38,223 bases of DNA from an uncultured Porphyromonadaceae bacterium (GTDB taxonomy: Bacteria > Bacteroidota > Bacteroidia > Bacteroidales > Muribaculaceae), in assembly GCA_947175695.1 (NCBI GenBank), contig CAMWNT010000012.1, forward strand, positions 1 through 38,223. Reading direction: 5' to 3'. Below the pieces are notes generated by a model, which saw only the letters and a list, made by a program, of their open reading frames with translations, did no database searches and was not told the origin of the DNA. Both the position numbers and the translations under genes were made by a program. This document shows, piece after piece, positions 24,226 through 32,615 of this stretch. Numbering within the stretch: position 1 is the first letter of the stretch; the number at the start of each line of letters is the position of its first letter.

Positions 24226-25266
24226 TCACTCTTTTTCAGCTTCGCCTCCCACTGTCCATGTCTCGCTTGTCGAGAGAATCATGTCGCGGAGATTGCGGAA
24301 GTTTTTCTTCCCTTTGACGGCTTCTACCTGCGCCTCGACCTCGGCTTCGTAGGTCGGCGACGCTACGTCGCGAATCACACCGATCGCCAGCGGAAGTTCG
24401 TGGCCGTCCATCATGGCGAGCTGCTGATGAAGGAAGTTGGTCGGAGTCGTGGCGTCGTGCACGAGCACATCGTCGATCGTCCAGCCGTCTTCGCCGATCT
24501 TGACGGCTTTGAGGCCGAATCCGTCTTGCACGAGTCCGCGCTCCATCTCTTTGCCGAAGAGCATCTTTTCTCCCTGGCGGAGGTGGATCGTGTGTTCGTC
24601 GCGGCGCTCTTTGTCGCTGAGGAAGGAGTGGCTGCCGTTGTTGAAGATGACGCAGTTCTGGAGCACTTCCACCACCGACGCGCCGTGATGGCGGGCAGCG
24701 GCGAGCATCACCTCTTTGGTTGTGTCGAGGGCGATGTCGATCGAGCGGGCGAAGAAATTGCCGCGCGCGCCGAATACGAGCTCTGCCGGGATGAAGGGAT
24801 CTTCGGTTGTGCCGTAGGGGGATGATTTGGTGACGGCGCCGCGATCCGATGTCGGCGAATATTGGCCCTTGGTCAGACCGTAGATCTTATTGTTGAAGAG
24901 GAGTATGTTGATGTCGATGTTGCGGCGCACGGCGTGGATGAAGTGGTTGCCGCCGATGGCGAGGCCGTCGCCGTCGCCCGAGATCTGCCATACAGTCATG
25001 TCGGGACGCGCTGTCTTGAGGCCGGTGGCGATGGCTGCCGCGCGGCCGTGGATGGTGTGCATCCCGTAGGTGTTCATATAGTAGGGAAGGCGCGAGGAGC
25101 AGCCGATGCCGGAGATGACGGCGGTCTTTTCCGGCGCCACGCCGAGGTCGGCCATGGCTTTATGAAGCACATTGAGGATTGCGTGGTCGCCGCATCCGGG
25201 ACACCATCTTACACTCTGTTCGCTCTTGAAATCCGCCGGAACGAATTGTTTTTCTGTTGTTTCCAT
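24226..25266 (-). CDS. korB: 2-oxoacid:ferredoxin oxidoreductase, beta subunit
   Basis: 346 residues. This is the thiamine-diphosphate subunit. RWCPGCGDHAILN and SGIGCSSRLPYYMNTYGMHTIHGRA are diagnostic, the TPP motif is GDGDGLAIGGNH...NNKIYGLTKGQYSPTSDRG, and three further regions follow the KorB pattern. Together with the alpha subunit it oxidatively decarboxylates a 2-oxoacid to its acyl-CoA and reduces ferredoxin. The length and fused partner fit the 2-oxoglutarate-type enzyme of Bacteroidetes, but substrate cannot be fixed from sequence alone. It lies 14 bases after the alpha gene in a two-gene operon. Confidence 0.93.
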   Translation of the reverse strand: METTEKQFVPADFKSEQSVRWCPGCGDHAILNVLHKAMADLGVAPEKTAVISGIGCSSRLPYYMNTYGMHTIHGRAAAIATGLKTARPDMTVWQISGDGDGLAIGGNHFIHAVRRNIDINILLFNNKIYGLTKGQYSPTSDRGAVTKSSPYGTTEDPFIPAELVFGARGNFFARSIDIALDTTKEVMLAAARHHGASVVEVLQNCVIFNNGSHSFLSDKERRDEHTIHLRQGEKMLFGKEMERGLVQDGFGLKAVKIGEDGWTIDDVLVHDATTPTNFLHQQLAMMDGHELPLAIGVIRDVASPTYEAEVEAQVEAVKGKKNFRNLRDMILSTSETWTVGGEAEKE

Positions 25267-25280
25267 GGGGTTGTTGATGT

Positions 25281-27176
25281 CTATGCTTCGTTGCTGTTGG
25301 TGTTGCCTGTTTCGTTGATTGAGCCTTCGTTGCCGCCAAGGAAGCTCTTGACTCCCTCTACAATTTCGCGCACCATGAATGGCTGGCCCTCGACTTTATT
25401 GATGCGGTCGACACGCCGGCCGGGGAGGTGCATCTGGAGATAGTCGGCGAATTGGCCGGTGTTGAGCTCGGCGACAATCACGCGGCGATAGCGGCTGAGC
25501 ACTTCGAGCGCGTTTTTCGGAAGGGGGTTGATATAGCGGAAGTGAGCGAACGCGACATCGCAGCCTTCGGCATTTAGTTCTTCAGCGGCGGTGTAGAGAT
25601 GGCCGTAGGTGCCGCCCCAGCCTACGAGGATGGTGTCGGCGTCGGGATTTCCGGCCACTTGGAGCTCGGGGATATCGTTGGCGATGCGGGCGATCTTTTC
25701 GCGACGGATGTTGACCATCTTTTCATGGTTTTTGCCATCGGTCGATATCGCGCTTGTGCGGATGTCTTTTTCAAGTCCGCCGACACGGTGCATGGCGCCG
25801 GGTGTGCCGGGCACAGCCCAGTAGCGCACGAGGTTTTCGTCGCGGTCGAAGGGCTTCCAGCCCTGCTCGAGGCGCGATGCGTCGACGAAGTGGGGGCGAA
25901 TTTCGGGATAGTCTTCCTCTTCGGGCACACGCCATGCGCTGCTGCCGTTGGCGATGAAGGCGTCGGTCAGGAGGATGACGGGGGTCATGTGCTCGATTGC
26001 GATGCGGGCGGCTTCGAAGGCCATGGTGAAGCAGTCGGTCGGGCTTGCCGCGGCGAGCACACAGAGGGGGGATTCGCCGTTGCGGCCATAGAGGGCCTGC
26101 ATGAGGTCGGTCTGTTCGGTTTTGGTCGGCAGTCCGGTGGAGGGGCCGCCGCGCTGCACGTCGATGACCACCAGCGGCAACTCAGCCATCACGGCCAGGC
26201 CGATGCCTTCGCTCTTGAGCGCCAGGCCGGGGCCGGAAGTGGAGGTGACGGCGAGATGTCCGGCATAGCTTGCGCCGATGGCGGAGCAAACGCCGGCGAT
26301 TTCATCTTCCATCTGGCAGGCTTTGACACCAAGGTCTTTGCGCTTTGCGAGTTCGTGGAGGATGTCGGTTGCGGGAGTGATGGGATAGCTGCCGAGGAAG
26401 AGGGGGCGTCCGCTCTTCTCGGAGGCCATGATGAGGCCCCAGGCGGTGGCGGTGTTGCCGTTGACGTCGGTGTATGTGCCGGGCTTGACGGCTTCGGATT
26501 CGATGCGGTAGGTCGGCATCGAGGAGTGGGTGTTATGTCCGTAGTCCCAGCCGGCGCGTATCACTTTTGCGTTGGCTTCATAGACAGCGGGCTTCTTTGC
26601 GAATTTCTTTTCGAGTTTGCGGAGCACACTCTCCACGGGGCTGTCGAAGAGCCAGCAAATGAGGCCGAGGGCGAGCATGTTTTTGCATTTCATGACCGAC
26701 TTGGGGTCCATGCCGCTGTCTTTGAGGGTGTGCTTGAGGAGCGTTGTCATCGGCACAAGCATGATTCTCGCCGGGTCGATGCCGAGCTCGGCCACAGGGT
26801 CGTCGGTGGCATATTCGGCTTTTTTAAGATCGGCGGGACGGAAGGTGTCGACGTCGCAGATGATGATGCCTCCGGGCTTGAGATAGCGGAGGTTGGTCTT
26901 GAGCGCTGCGGGATTCATCGCGACGAGCACATCGGCTTCGTCGCCGGGGGTGTGAACCCCTTTTCCGACATTGACCTGGAAGCCGCTGACTCCGCTGAGC
27001 GAGCCCTGCGGCGCACGGATTTCCGCGGGATAATCGGGGAATGTACTGATCTGGCTACCTTCTCCGGCCGATACGTTGGAGAAGATGTTGCCGGCTAATT
27101 GCATTCCGTCGCCTGAGTCGCCCGAAAAGCGGATGACGACTCTTTCTAATGTCTTTACATTTGTGCCGGGTAGCAT
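25281..27176 (-). CDS. korA: 2-oxoacid:ferredoxin oxidoreductase, fused gamma-alpha subunit
   Basis: 631 residues from ATG 27176. An in-frame start 60 bases upstream adds a polar stretch with no family match. Residues about 10-190 are the gamma domain (VVIRFSGDSGDGMQLAGNIFSNV...FPDYPAEIRAPQGS). The alpha domain starts near 230, with LGSYPITPATDILHELAKR, MEDEIAGVCSAIGASYAG, TSTSGPGLALKSEGIGLAVMAELPLVVIDVQRGGPSTG and a C-terminal GWGGTYGHLYTA domain. The fused gamma-alpha layout is common for KorA in Bacteroidetes. A hairpin-forming repeat at 27340-27538 lies between the gene and its likely promoter. Confidence 0.94.
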   Translation of the reverse strand: MLPGTNVKTLERVVIRFSGDSGDGMQLAGNIFSNVSAGEGSQISTFPDYPAEIRAPQGSLSGVSGFQVNVGKGVHTPGDEADVLVAMNPAALKTNLRYLKPGGIIICDVDTFRPADLKKAEYATDDPVAELGIDPARIMLVPMTTLLKHTLKDSGMDPKSVMKCKNMLALGLICWLFDSPVESVLRKLEKKFAKKPAVYEANAKVIRAGWDYGHNTHSSMPTYRIESEAVKPGTYTDVNGNTATAWGLIMASEKSGRPLFLGSYPITPATDILHELAKRKDLGVKACQMEDEIAGVCSAIGASYAGHLAVTSTSGPGLALKSEGIGLAVMAELPLVVIDVQRGGPSTGLPTKTEQTDLMQALYGRNGESPLCVLAAASPTDCFTMAFEAARIAIEHMTPVILLTDAFIANGSSAWRVPEEEDYPEIRPHFVDASRLEQGWKPFDRDENLVRYWAVPGTPGAMHRVGGLEKDIRTSAISTDGKNHEKMVNIRREKIARIANDIPELQVAGNPDADTILVGWGGTYGHLYTAAEELNAEGCDVAFAHFRYINPLPKNALEVLSRYRRVIVAELNTGQFADYLQMHLPGRRVDRINKVEGQPFMVREIVEGVKSFLGGNEGSINETGNTNSNEA

Positions 27177-27339
27177 AATGAGTTGGGTTTTCGCCGCGTC
27201 GCCCTCGGAGTGGCTTGCGCCGGAGCGATGCGGCATTTGAAATATGATTTAAGGTTGTGTCGAAGTTGTAGCGTGACGCCAGGCGAACGCGATGTCGGCC
27301 GCGACACTTTCAAGAGAGGGTTTTAGTTTAAACCGTCTC

Positions 27340-27538
27340 TTAGAGAGTGTTTGAATTTAACACGATTAAAGGGAGCCGACTCTTCGGAAAGAATCTTTCC
27401 ATCCACTCAAAGGTCTTTTTCGGTGCTTTTCGTCCGAATTCATCGGTCACAATTTGCAATTGCTCCCTCGAATCCGAACGAAAATCCCTCGAAAAATCCT
27501 CTTTGAGTGAATGGAAGTTAAATCCAAACACTCTCTTA
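27340..27538. repeat. Long copy of the palindromic MITE-like element
   Basis: The ends are TTAGAGAGTGTTTG (27340-27353) and CAAACACTCTCTTA (27525-27538), matching at 13 of 14. The arms continue to pair: ATTTAAC/GTTAAAT, CCATCCACTCAAAG with CTTTGAGTGAATGG (one mismatch), and TTTTCGTCCGAATTC with GAATCCGAACGAAAA (two mismatches), around a CAATTTGCAATTG centre. The left arm carries about 33 extra bases. Nearly the whole element is thus one long imperfect hairpin. An open frame on its minus strand seems a by-product of the palindrome. Confidence 0.8.
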
Positions 27539-27543
27539 GTCTG

Positions 27544-27551
27544 CAAAATTA
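27544..27551 (-). promoter_or_regulatory. Putative korAB -7 box (TAATTTTG)
   Basis: Minus-strand TAATTTTGCAG, the same string as before purC and the Na/Pi gene. It would start transcription near 27537, so the 199-bp repeat would be the first part of the korAB leader. Confidence 0.45.
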
Positions 27552-27681
27552 GCAAATATTTCTTATCTCTCAACTATCCGACTGAATTATTTCATGTTTT
27601 TTCGTTTAAGGGCGCTCTTTGCGTCGCCGGCTGCAGTCGGCTGACCCGACAAGAACGTGTATATGGTTAGTCTTTGGGGAT

Positions 27682-27725
27682 AAAAAAGCCGACCGGCAAG
27701 ACCTCGCATTGAAGGTCTTGCCGGT
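27682..27725 (-). terminator. Strong terminator after the nuclease gene
   Basis: On the minus strand a perfect 12-bp stem, ACCGGCAAGACC pairing with GGTCTTGCCGGT (27714-27725 with 27692-27703), is followed by GGCTTTTTTATC. It lies 41 bases past the stop of the gene at 27767. Confidence 0.85.
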
Positions 27726-27766
27726 GGATGTTATAGATTTGGTGGCTGTGTAGACGAATCTTTCGA

Positions 27767-29524
27767 TCAGTGGCGCACAACCTTGCGGGCGGAGCCGTCT
27801 TTGACCACGACGTAGATGCCGGCGGGGAGCTGTTCGAGCGATGCGCCGACTTCCACACCCTGCAGGGTGAAGATGCGGGTGGCCGATTCGGCGGAGACAA
27901 CCACGGGGGCTACACCGGACACATCGTGGTTCTCGACGCAACGGTAGAGTCCGATCTTTTCCTGAGAGGAAGTGTAGCAGCTGAAGCGCGGCGATGAGGA
28001 GTTGTATTGGAGGTTGCCGTAGGTCGAGCCGAAGTTGACAACGACGTTACCTTCGGGGCCGAGCTTGACCTGCGCGGGCATACCCTGCTCGGAGAGCTGA
28101 ATCTTTTTGGCTTCGATCGGAGCGATGTAGCCTGCGGGCTCAAGTGCGAGCGAGTTGACCTGCACATAATATTGGCCGCCGCCGGAGCTGACGAGACGCA
28201 CAACCGCCGATCCTTCGGGGAGCACATTGATCTCGCCGTTTTCGGGCTCAACGTTGCCGGCGACGCTGAGATAGCCGGATGATGAAGTCATGCCGGTTGT
28301 GGTCGACATGACGGCGTTTGCCTTTTCGGAGAGGATGACGTAGAGATCATCGGCATTGATTTCGGAAGCTGAAGTCACTTTTGTCCATTTCGCATGCATA
28401 TAGTCGGTCACCCCCTCTTCGACTGCCGTCAGAGTCAGTGTAGCTGTCGATCCGGGACGCGAGGGATCTGTGGGATCAACGGAGTATGCGCGGATTGTAT
28501 AGGTCTCGCCTGATGCCTTGGCGGCAGGCACAGTCACTACGCCGTTTGAGAGGGTCCAGCTGTTGCTGTCGCCGATGGCGTAGTAGATGTCGCAACCTTC
28601 GGGAGCGGTCAGATAGAGGTCAAACGAATTCCACCATCTGCCGGTCCAGGTGTTGACTCCGGCGAGATAGTAGTCGCCGAATTCAGGAGCGTCGGGACGG
28701 TTGGGCAGAGGCGCTGTCATGGCGTCCTGAAGATCGAAGGGGGTGTTTTTCTTCGAGCCCCACACATATTCGGCCAGTCCGGGGATAGAGATGAAGGGGT
28801 TTTCGTTTTTTTGGAATTCGGCGACACTCGCATTGCGTTGGACCTCGCGCTCGTCGACAGGATCGGCAGCGGCCCATTCGAGCAGCATTTCATAGGCCCA
28901 GGGTTTGAGCGTCGGATAGGATGAGCGGTCGTACATATATGCCGGGGTGTCGGCCCAGCTGATGTCATCGTAGAGCGTGAATATGTAGAAATAGGCTCGT
29001 GCGAAGTCACCTTTGTATTCGTCGGCGGGTTCGAATACTGTCGATGAGCCGCCGCCTGTGGCCGAAGTCGGGCGTCCGATCGTGGTCACTCCGTTGCTCC
29101 ATGTCGGCGAGCCGCTGATAACTCCGAGAGGGTTGTTGCTTTTGCGGCCGTTGGCGTCGGCATCGGAGGGATTGAGATGATGAAGATCTTTGTAGGCTGC
29201 GTTTTTCTTGCCGCCCCACCAGGAATTGGCCACAGAGTGCTCGATATTGAGTGCGGCGTGGCCGTTGGTGACGTAGACGATGCGATTGCTATACATGTCG
29301 AACCATGCTTCGCGACCTCCTATCACACGCACGTCGGAGTGTGCGAACACTTCCCAAGTGGCGTCGCCGTAGGCGATTTCAGTGTGAGGAAGGGCGAGTT
29401 GCTTGACGGCGTTTTTGAGCGCCGCGCCCTTCAGTCCGTTGAGCACGGAGTAGTCGGGCGTAGCGGACAAGGCGGGCATTACAGCCGCGGCTGCCGCGAG
29501 AGTAAGAATGAGTTGATGTTTCAT
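27767..29524 (-). CDS. Secreted EndA-type nuclease with T9SS-like tail
   Basis: 585 residues with a signal peptide (MKHQLILTLAAAAAVMPALS). Residues about 20-260 are an endonuclease I domain. The catalytic-His motif is NIEHSVANSWWGGKKN, then HHLNPSDADANGRKSNNPLG and VFEPADEYKGDFARAYFYI, all typical of the beta-beta-alpha-metal EndA family. Next is a chitobiase/BACON-like beta domain (APEGCDIYYAIGDSNSW...GETYTIRAYSVDP), then a second beta domain. The C-terminus FTLQGVEVGASLEQLPAGIYVVVKDG resembles a type IX secretion sorting domain. It should cleave DNA or RNA outside the cell or at its surface. It follows a closely related nuclease gene by 57 bases. Confidence 0.9.
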   Translation of the reverse strand: MKHQLILTLAAAAAVMPALSATPDYSVLNGLKGAALKNAVKQLALPHTEIAYGDATWEVFAHSDVRVIGGREAWFDMYSNRIVYVTNGHAALNIEHSVANSWWGGKKNAAYKDLHHLNPSDADANGRKSNNPLGVISGSPTWSNGVTTIGRPTSATGGGSSTVFEPADEYKGDFARAYFYIFTLYDDISWADTPAYMYDRSSYPTLKPWAYEMLLEWAAADPVDEREVQRNASVAEFQKNENPFISIPGLAEYVWGSKKNTPFDLQDAMTAPLPNRPDAPEFGDYYLAGVNTWTGRWWNSFDLYLTAPEGCDIYYAIGDSNSWTLSNGVVTVPAAKASGETYTIRAYSVDPTDPSRPGSTATLTLTAVEEGVTDYMHAKWTKVTSASEINADDLYVILSEKANAVMSTTTGMTSSSGYLSVAGNVEPENGEINVLPEGSAVVRLVSSGGGQYYVQVNSLALEPAGYIAPIEAKKIQLSEQGMPAQVKLGPEGNVVVNFGSTYGNLQYNSSSPRFSCYTSSQEKIGLYRCVENHDVSGVAPVVVSAESATRIFTLQGVEVGASLEQLPAGIYVVVKDGSARKVVRH

Positions 29525-29538
29525 ATGGTATCGTTTTT

Positions 29539-29572
29539 GGCTGATCCCGACGGGTGCGCGCCGGGATCAGCC
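29539..29572. other. Hairpin between the two nuclease genes
   Basis: GGCTGATCCCG (29539-29549) and CGGGATCAGCC (29562-29572) pair perfectly. On the coding strand no T-tract follows, so it is more likely a processing or stabilising stem in a shared mRNA than a terminator. Confidence 0.6.
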
Positions 29573-29581
29573 CGGTTAAAG

Positions 29582-31339
29582 TCAGATTACGATTTTCACC
29601 GGCTTGGCCAGTGAGGGGGATGTGATGATGTAGACACCTTTCTGAAGCTCTACCGTGTCGCCGTGGCGGAGCGATGAGTAGTGGCCGGCCTCGCGTCCGG
29701 CGGCGTCGTAGACGGAGATTTCCACTTCGGGGAGTGAAGTCAGAACGCGGATGCCATCTTCACGCCATGCGATCGTGAGAGCCGATTCGGCCGCGACGTT
29801 CGAAACTCCGGAGGCTTCGACGAGCACAGAGTTCGAACGTTCGGAGAGATAGCCAAGGCTGGAGCTGCTGACTGAGTAGCTTTCAGCCACTTCCGGATTG
29901 CGGTCGGTGATGGTGTAGGAGTTGGTGGGGCATTCGATCTGGTCGGTCTCTTCGCCGTCGTTGTAGTAGCGGGTGCGGTAGAGCACGTAGTAGTCGACGG
30001 CTTCGGGAGCGGCGCTCCAGCATGCAGTGTAGGAGTTGCCGGCGACGTCGATCGGGTCGAGAGCCTGGAGTCGGGTCAGGGTGGGCACGGGCTTGGCCTC
30101 GCCTTTGAGGTTGACGAATACGCTCGATGCGAGTCCGCCGTCGTAGATTGTCAGTTTGGCAGTGTGCTCGCCGAGTTCGGTCGGGAGATATTCGATCGGG
30201 AGCATGTATTCTCCGGTGGAGTTGATTTCGGATGCGGAGATAGAGCGTGTGGAGAGGTTGAACATATCGCTGTCAGTGCCGGAGATGCGCAGGCTGAGGG
30301 GGGCGGTGAAGTTCTTGCCTTGGAGCACGACATATGTTGTGCCTATACCGCCGACTGCAACGTCTCCGAAGTCGATCCATTCATCGTTGACGGGATTGGT
30401 CAGCTCAGGATCGCCGGTGATGGGGGGAGTGACGTTTCCGCCGGTCTGATCCGCCACATAGAATGTTTCGGCTGTGCGTGTACCCCAGATGTATTCGGCG
30501 AGTTCGGGGAAGTCGACGAAGGGGTTGCGGTTGCCTTGTGATTTTTCGACAGCGTCGTTGCGGAGGATTTCCTTTTGGCTGACCCGGTCTTCGCGCGCCC
30601 ACTGCAGGAGCATTTCGTAGGCCCAGGGCTGAAGAGTGGGATAAGATGATCTGACAAACATCCAGTTATAGCGGCTCTGCCAGGAGATGTCGTCATAGAC
30701 GCAGGCCATATAGAAGAAGCTGCGGGCGAAGTCGCCTTTATATTCATCCGCAGGCTCGAAGACAACTTCGGCTCCGCCGCCGTAGCCATAGACGGGAACT
30801 CCGACTTTGGTGCAGTTGTTGTCGAACGACGCTCTCTCGACGATGCCGAGCGGATAGTTGCTTTTGGCTTGGTTGGCGGGGCCGTCGGAGGGATAGAGGT
30901 TCCACATGTCGGAGTAAGCGGGAGTATATTCGACATCATTACCCACTTTCCACCATGATTTGGGCACACTGTGCTCGCGCTGCATGCGGTTGGCAGAGAA
31001 GGATGATCGAGCGGTCTGATTGTTGCGGATCAGATAAACTTCATTGGAATACATTTCCCACCATCTGGTCTGTCCGTTGTATTTTTCAGGATATACGTCG
31101 GAGTATTGCCAATAGGTCGGGAGGTCGGTATATCCGAGAGTTTTGTGAGTTTTCACGGCCTCTTTCACAGCGGCCTTGAGTGTTTCTTTACGCTTTCCGT
31201 CGAGACCGGAGTAATATTCCGGGGCGTATTCGGCGTTTGCCTGCAGGGCGAATCCTGCAAACATTGCGATTCCTGCGGCAAGCCGCAGTGTGAAGCGGGC
31301 CGTGGAGATGCTGTTGGTTGATCTGTTTAAGTGTGTCAT
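29582..31339 (-). CDS. Secreted EndA-type nuclease, multidomain
   Basis: 585 residues from ATG 31339. The open frame extends 66 codons upstream without a leader, so the Met just before the signal peptide (residues 1-35, ending near ALQANA) was chosen. The nuclease domain shows MQREHSVPKSWWKVGND, MWNLYPSDGPANQAKSNYPLG and VFEPADEYKGDFARSFFYM. It is followed by a Hydin/BACON-like beta domain (WIDFGDVAVGGIGTTYVVLQG), a fibronectin type III-like domain (YTACWSAAPEAVDYYVLYRT), and a terminal ISVYDAAGREAGHYSSLRHG...KGVYII that resembles a T9SS sorting tail. Domain order after the nuclease differs from its neighbour, suggesting duplication followed by domain exchange. Confidence 0.9.
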   Translation of the reverse strand: MTHLNRSTNSISTARFTLRLAAGIAMFAGFALQANAEYAPEYYSGLDGKRKETLKAAVKEAVKTHKTLGYTDLPTYWQYSDVYPEKYNGQTRWWEMYSNEVYLIRNNQTARSSFSANRMQREHSVPKSWWKVGNDVEYTPAYSDMWNLYPSDGPANQAKSNYPLGIVERASFDNNCTKVGVPVYGYGGGAEVVFEPADEYKGDFARSFFYMACVYDDISWQSRYNWMFVRSSYPTLQPWAYEMLLQWAREDRVSQKEILRNDAVEKSQGNRNPFVDFPELAEYIWGTRTAETFYVADQTGGNVTPPITGDPELTNPVNDEWIDFGDVAVGGIGTTYVVLQGKNFTAPLSLRISGTDSDMFNLSTRSISASEINSTGEYMLPIEYLPTELGEHTAKLTIYDGGLASSVFVNLKGEAKPVPTLTRLQALDPIDVAGNSYTACWSAAPEAVDYYVLYRTRYYNDGEETDQIECPTNSYTITDRNPEVAESYSVSSSSLGYLSERSNSVLVEASGVSNVAAESALTIAWREDGIRVLTSLPEVEISVYDAAGREAGHYSSLRHGDTVELQKGVYIITSPSLAKPVKIVI

Positions 31340-31585
31340 ATTAATTGGTAAGGTATTTCTATCCTTTGTGTTGACTTTTGTCTCGCTTCGGGCGGCCGGG
31401 GGCCGGAGCCGGAATCGAGGCGAAAAGAGCGGTCGGAATGAGCCGTCGCGATGAAGGCTCTTAAGACACCAACCCCCTCCCCGCGCCGAGACGACACGGG
31501 AAGGGGCGAAGTTACTCTTTTCAATGATAAGCCGCAAGCGGCTGCAATTATGCCGACGGCTGCAATAAGAAGCCGTCGCGGCGGA
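31340..31585. other. Spacer between the BACON-like and nuclease genes
   Basis: 246 bases. Downstream of the 31586 stop lie two short stems on the minus strand (CGACGGCT/AGCCGTCG at 31554-31578, and AGCCGC/GCGGCT at 31530-31543) without a T-run. Whether the nucleases belong to the kinase transcript cannot be decided from this. Confidence 0.4.
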
Positions 31586-32569
31586 TCACTTGTATTGGTT
31601 GACGGAGATCTTGAATTGCTTGTAGCCGCATTCAAGGATGATGTCGCCTTTTCTTGTGGCGCCGTAGGGATCGACGATGATTTCGACCACACACTTCGTC
31701 AGGCCCGACGCGTCGGAGGCACGAAGTCCGATGGATTTGAGATCTTTTTCCGAAATGTTGTATTTGACCTCTTTGGGCGCTATTGTGATCCATGACGGAC
31801 ATTCAAGCACCCGCCAGTTGTAGCCGTAGTTGTCGTTGTAGCTCTGCGAGCCGTTGCTGTAGATGTTGAGCGTCTTTTTGTCGCCCTTTTTCTTGGCTTC
31901 GACGATGGTCTTGTCGGCGCGGAGGATGATTTCGCGTCCGCTCTGGCTGACGCATACCCGCTCTTTGGCATCGCCGGCTGTCACCTGCACATATTGCACT
32001 CTGGCTTCGGCATCGTTGTTGTAGGGGACATCGATACGGAATGTGTCGTCGTTGATTTTATTCACTTTAAGGAAGCCGCTGCCGTCGGAGTTGGCCACAG
32101 CGTCAACGTCCCAGCGGGGCTGGTTGGTAGTGACCGTCACTTCGACCTGCGTCGAGGGCTGGCTGAGATAGAAGTTGGTGTTGCTCAGCGAGAGAGTGGC
32201 TTGCGGCTTGGGCGCTTCTTCACGCTTGCTCTCTTTGGGAGCGCGCGGAGTCTGCTGCTTCGGAGCGGAGCCTTTGGAAGCCGAGAGGCTCTTGATGATG
32301 CCGCGGCTGACGCTGATCGCGTCGTCGCATTGCTTCTTCTTGGAGGCGGAGTCGTAGATCTTTTTGGCAGAGTTGAATTTGGCGATGGCCTGGTTTTGCG
32401 ATTCGACGGTCATCACTTTCTGCTTCGCAAGACCTTCGTTGTAGTATTTGTCGCCTTTCGACTGCGCTCCGGCGATGCCGACACATAGGATAATACATGC
32501 GGCCAAAGCGAAAAGGTGACGTGCGATATCGCCGTTTTTCAATCTTGATATGAGTGTAGTTGTGTTCAT
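31586..32569 (-). CDS. Exported BACON-like protein beside the kinase gene
   Basis: 327 residues from ATG 32569; the frame opens 22 codons earlier without a leader. A hydrophobic segment (about 18-35, LFALAACIILCVGIAGA) acts as signal or anchor. Residues 36-100 are helical and repeat-like (GDKYYNEGLAKQK...AIAKFNSAKKIYDSAS), recalling half a TPR. A Lys/Pro linker leads to two BACON-like beta domains: LSLSNTNFYLSQPSTQVEVTVTTNQPRWDV...VQVTAGDAKERVCVSQSG, and LRADKTIVEAKKKGDKKTLNIYSNG...WITIAPKE. BACON modules bind glycans or proteins. It lies 46 bases after the kinase stop, so is probably co-expressed as a partner of the kinase's outer domain. Confidence 0.75.
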   Translation of the reverse strand: MNTTTLISRLKNGDIARHLFALAACIILCVGIAGAQSKGDKYYNEGLAKQKVMTVESQNQAIAKFNSAKKIYDSASKKKQCDDAISVSRGIIKSLSASKGSAPKQQTPRAPKESKREEAPKPQATLSLSNTNFYLSQPSTQVEVTVTTNQPRWDVDAVANSDGSGFLKVNKINDDTFRIDVPYNNDAEARVQYVQVTAGDAKERVCVSQSGREIILRADKTIVEAKKKGDKKTLNIYSNGSQSYNDNYGYNWRVLECPSWITIAPKEVKYNISEKDLKSIGLRASDASGLTKCVVEIIVDPYGATRKGDIILECGYKQFKISVNQYK

Positions 32570-32615
32570 TATCAGGTTGTTGAAATCGGTTATGCGTGAT
32601 TTGGAGACAGCGGAA

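Larger units (their letters stand above)
27177..27766. other. Leader of korAB and end of the nuclease transcript
   Basis: 590 bases without a convincing gene. It holds a small hairpin (AGAGAGGGTTT at 27313-27323 with AAACCGTCTCT at 27330-27340, one mismatch), the 199-bp palindromic element, the probable korAB promoter box, an AT-rich stretch, and the terminator of the nuclease gene. Confidence 0.6.

Noticed and set aside
25599-27098. 499-residue open frame antisense to korA
   Set aside because: Low-complexity Gly/Val/Asp/His composition and complete overlap with a well-conserved gene mark it as a shadow.
25281-27236. Longer korA start at 27236
   Set aside because: The extra 20 residues are polar and unlike family N-termini; the Met at 27176 begins the usual gamma-domain lead-in.
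27340-27573. 77-residue open frame on the minus strand of the palindromic element
   Set aside because: The frame spans the whole hairpin and runs past the element edge into the promoter-like AT-rich flank. Its existence is explained by the palindrome, and the deleted copy at 1584 does not preserve it. Similar frames may be annotated in databases, but I see no start site or codon evidence.
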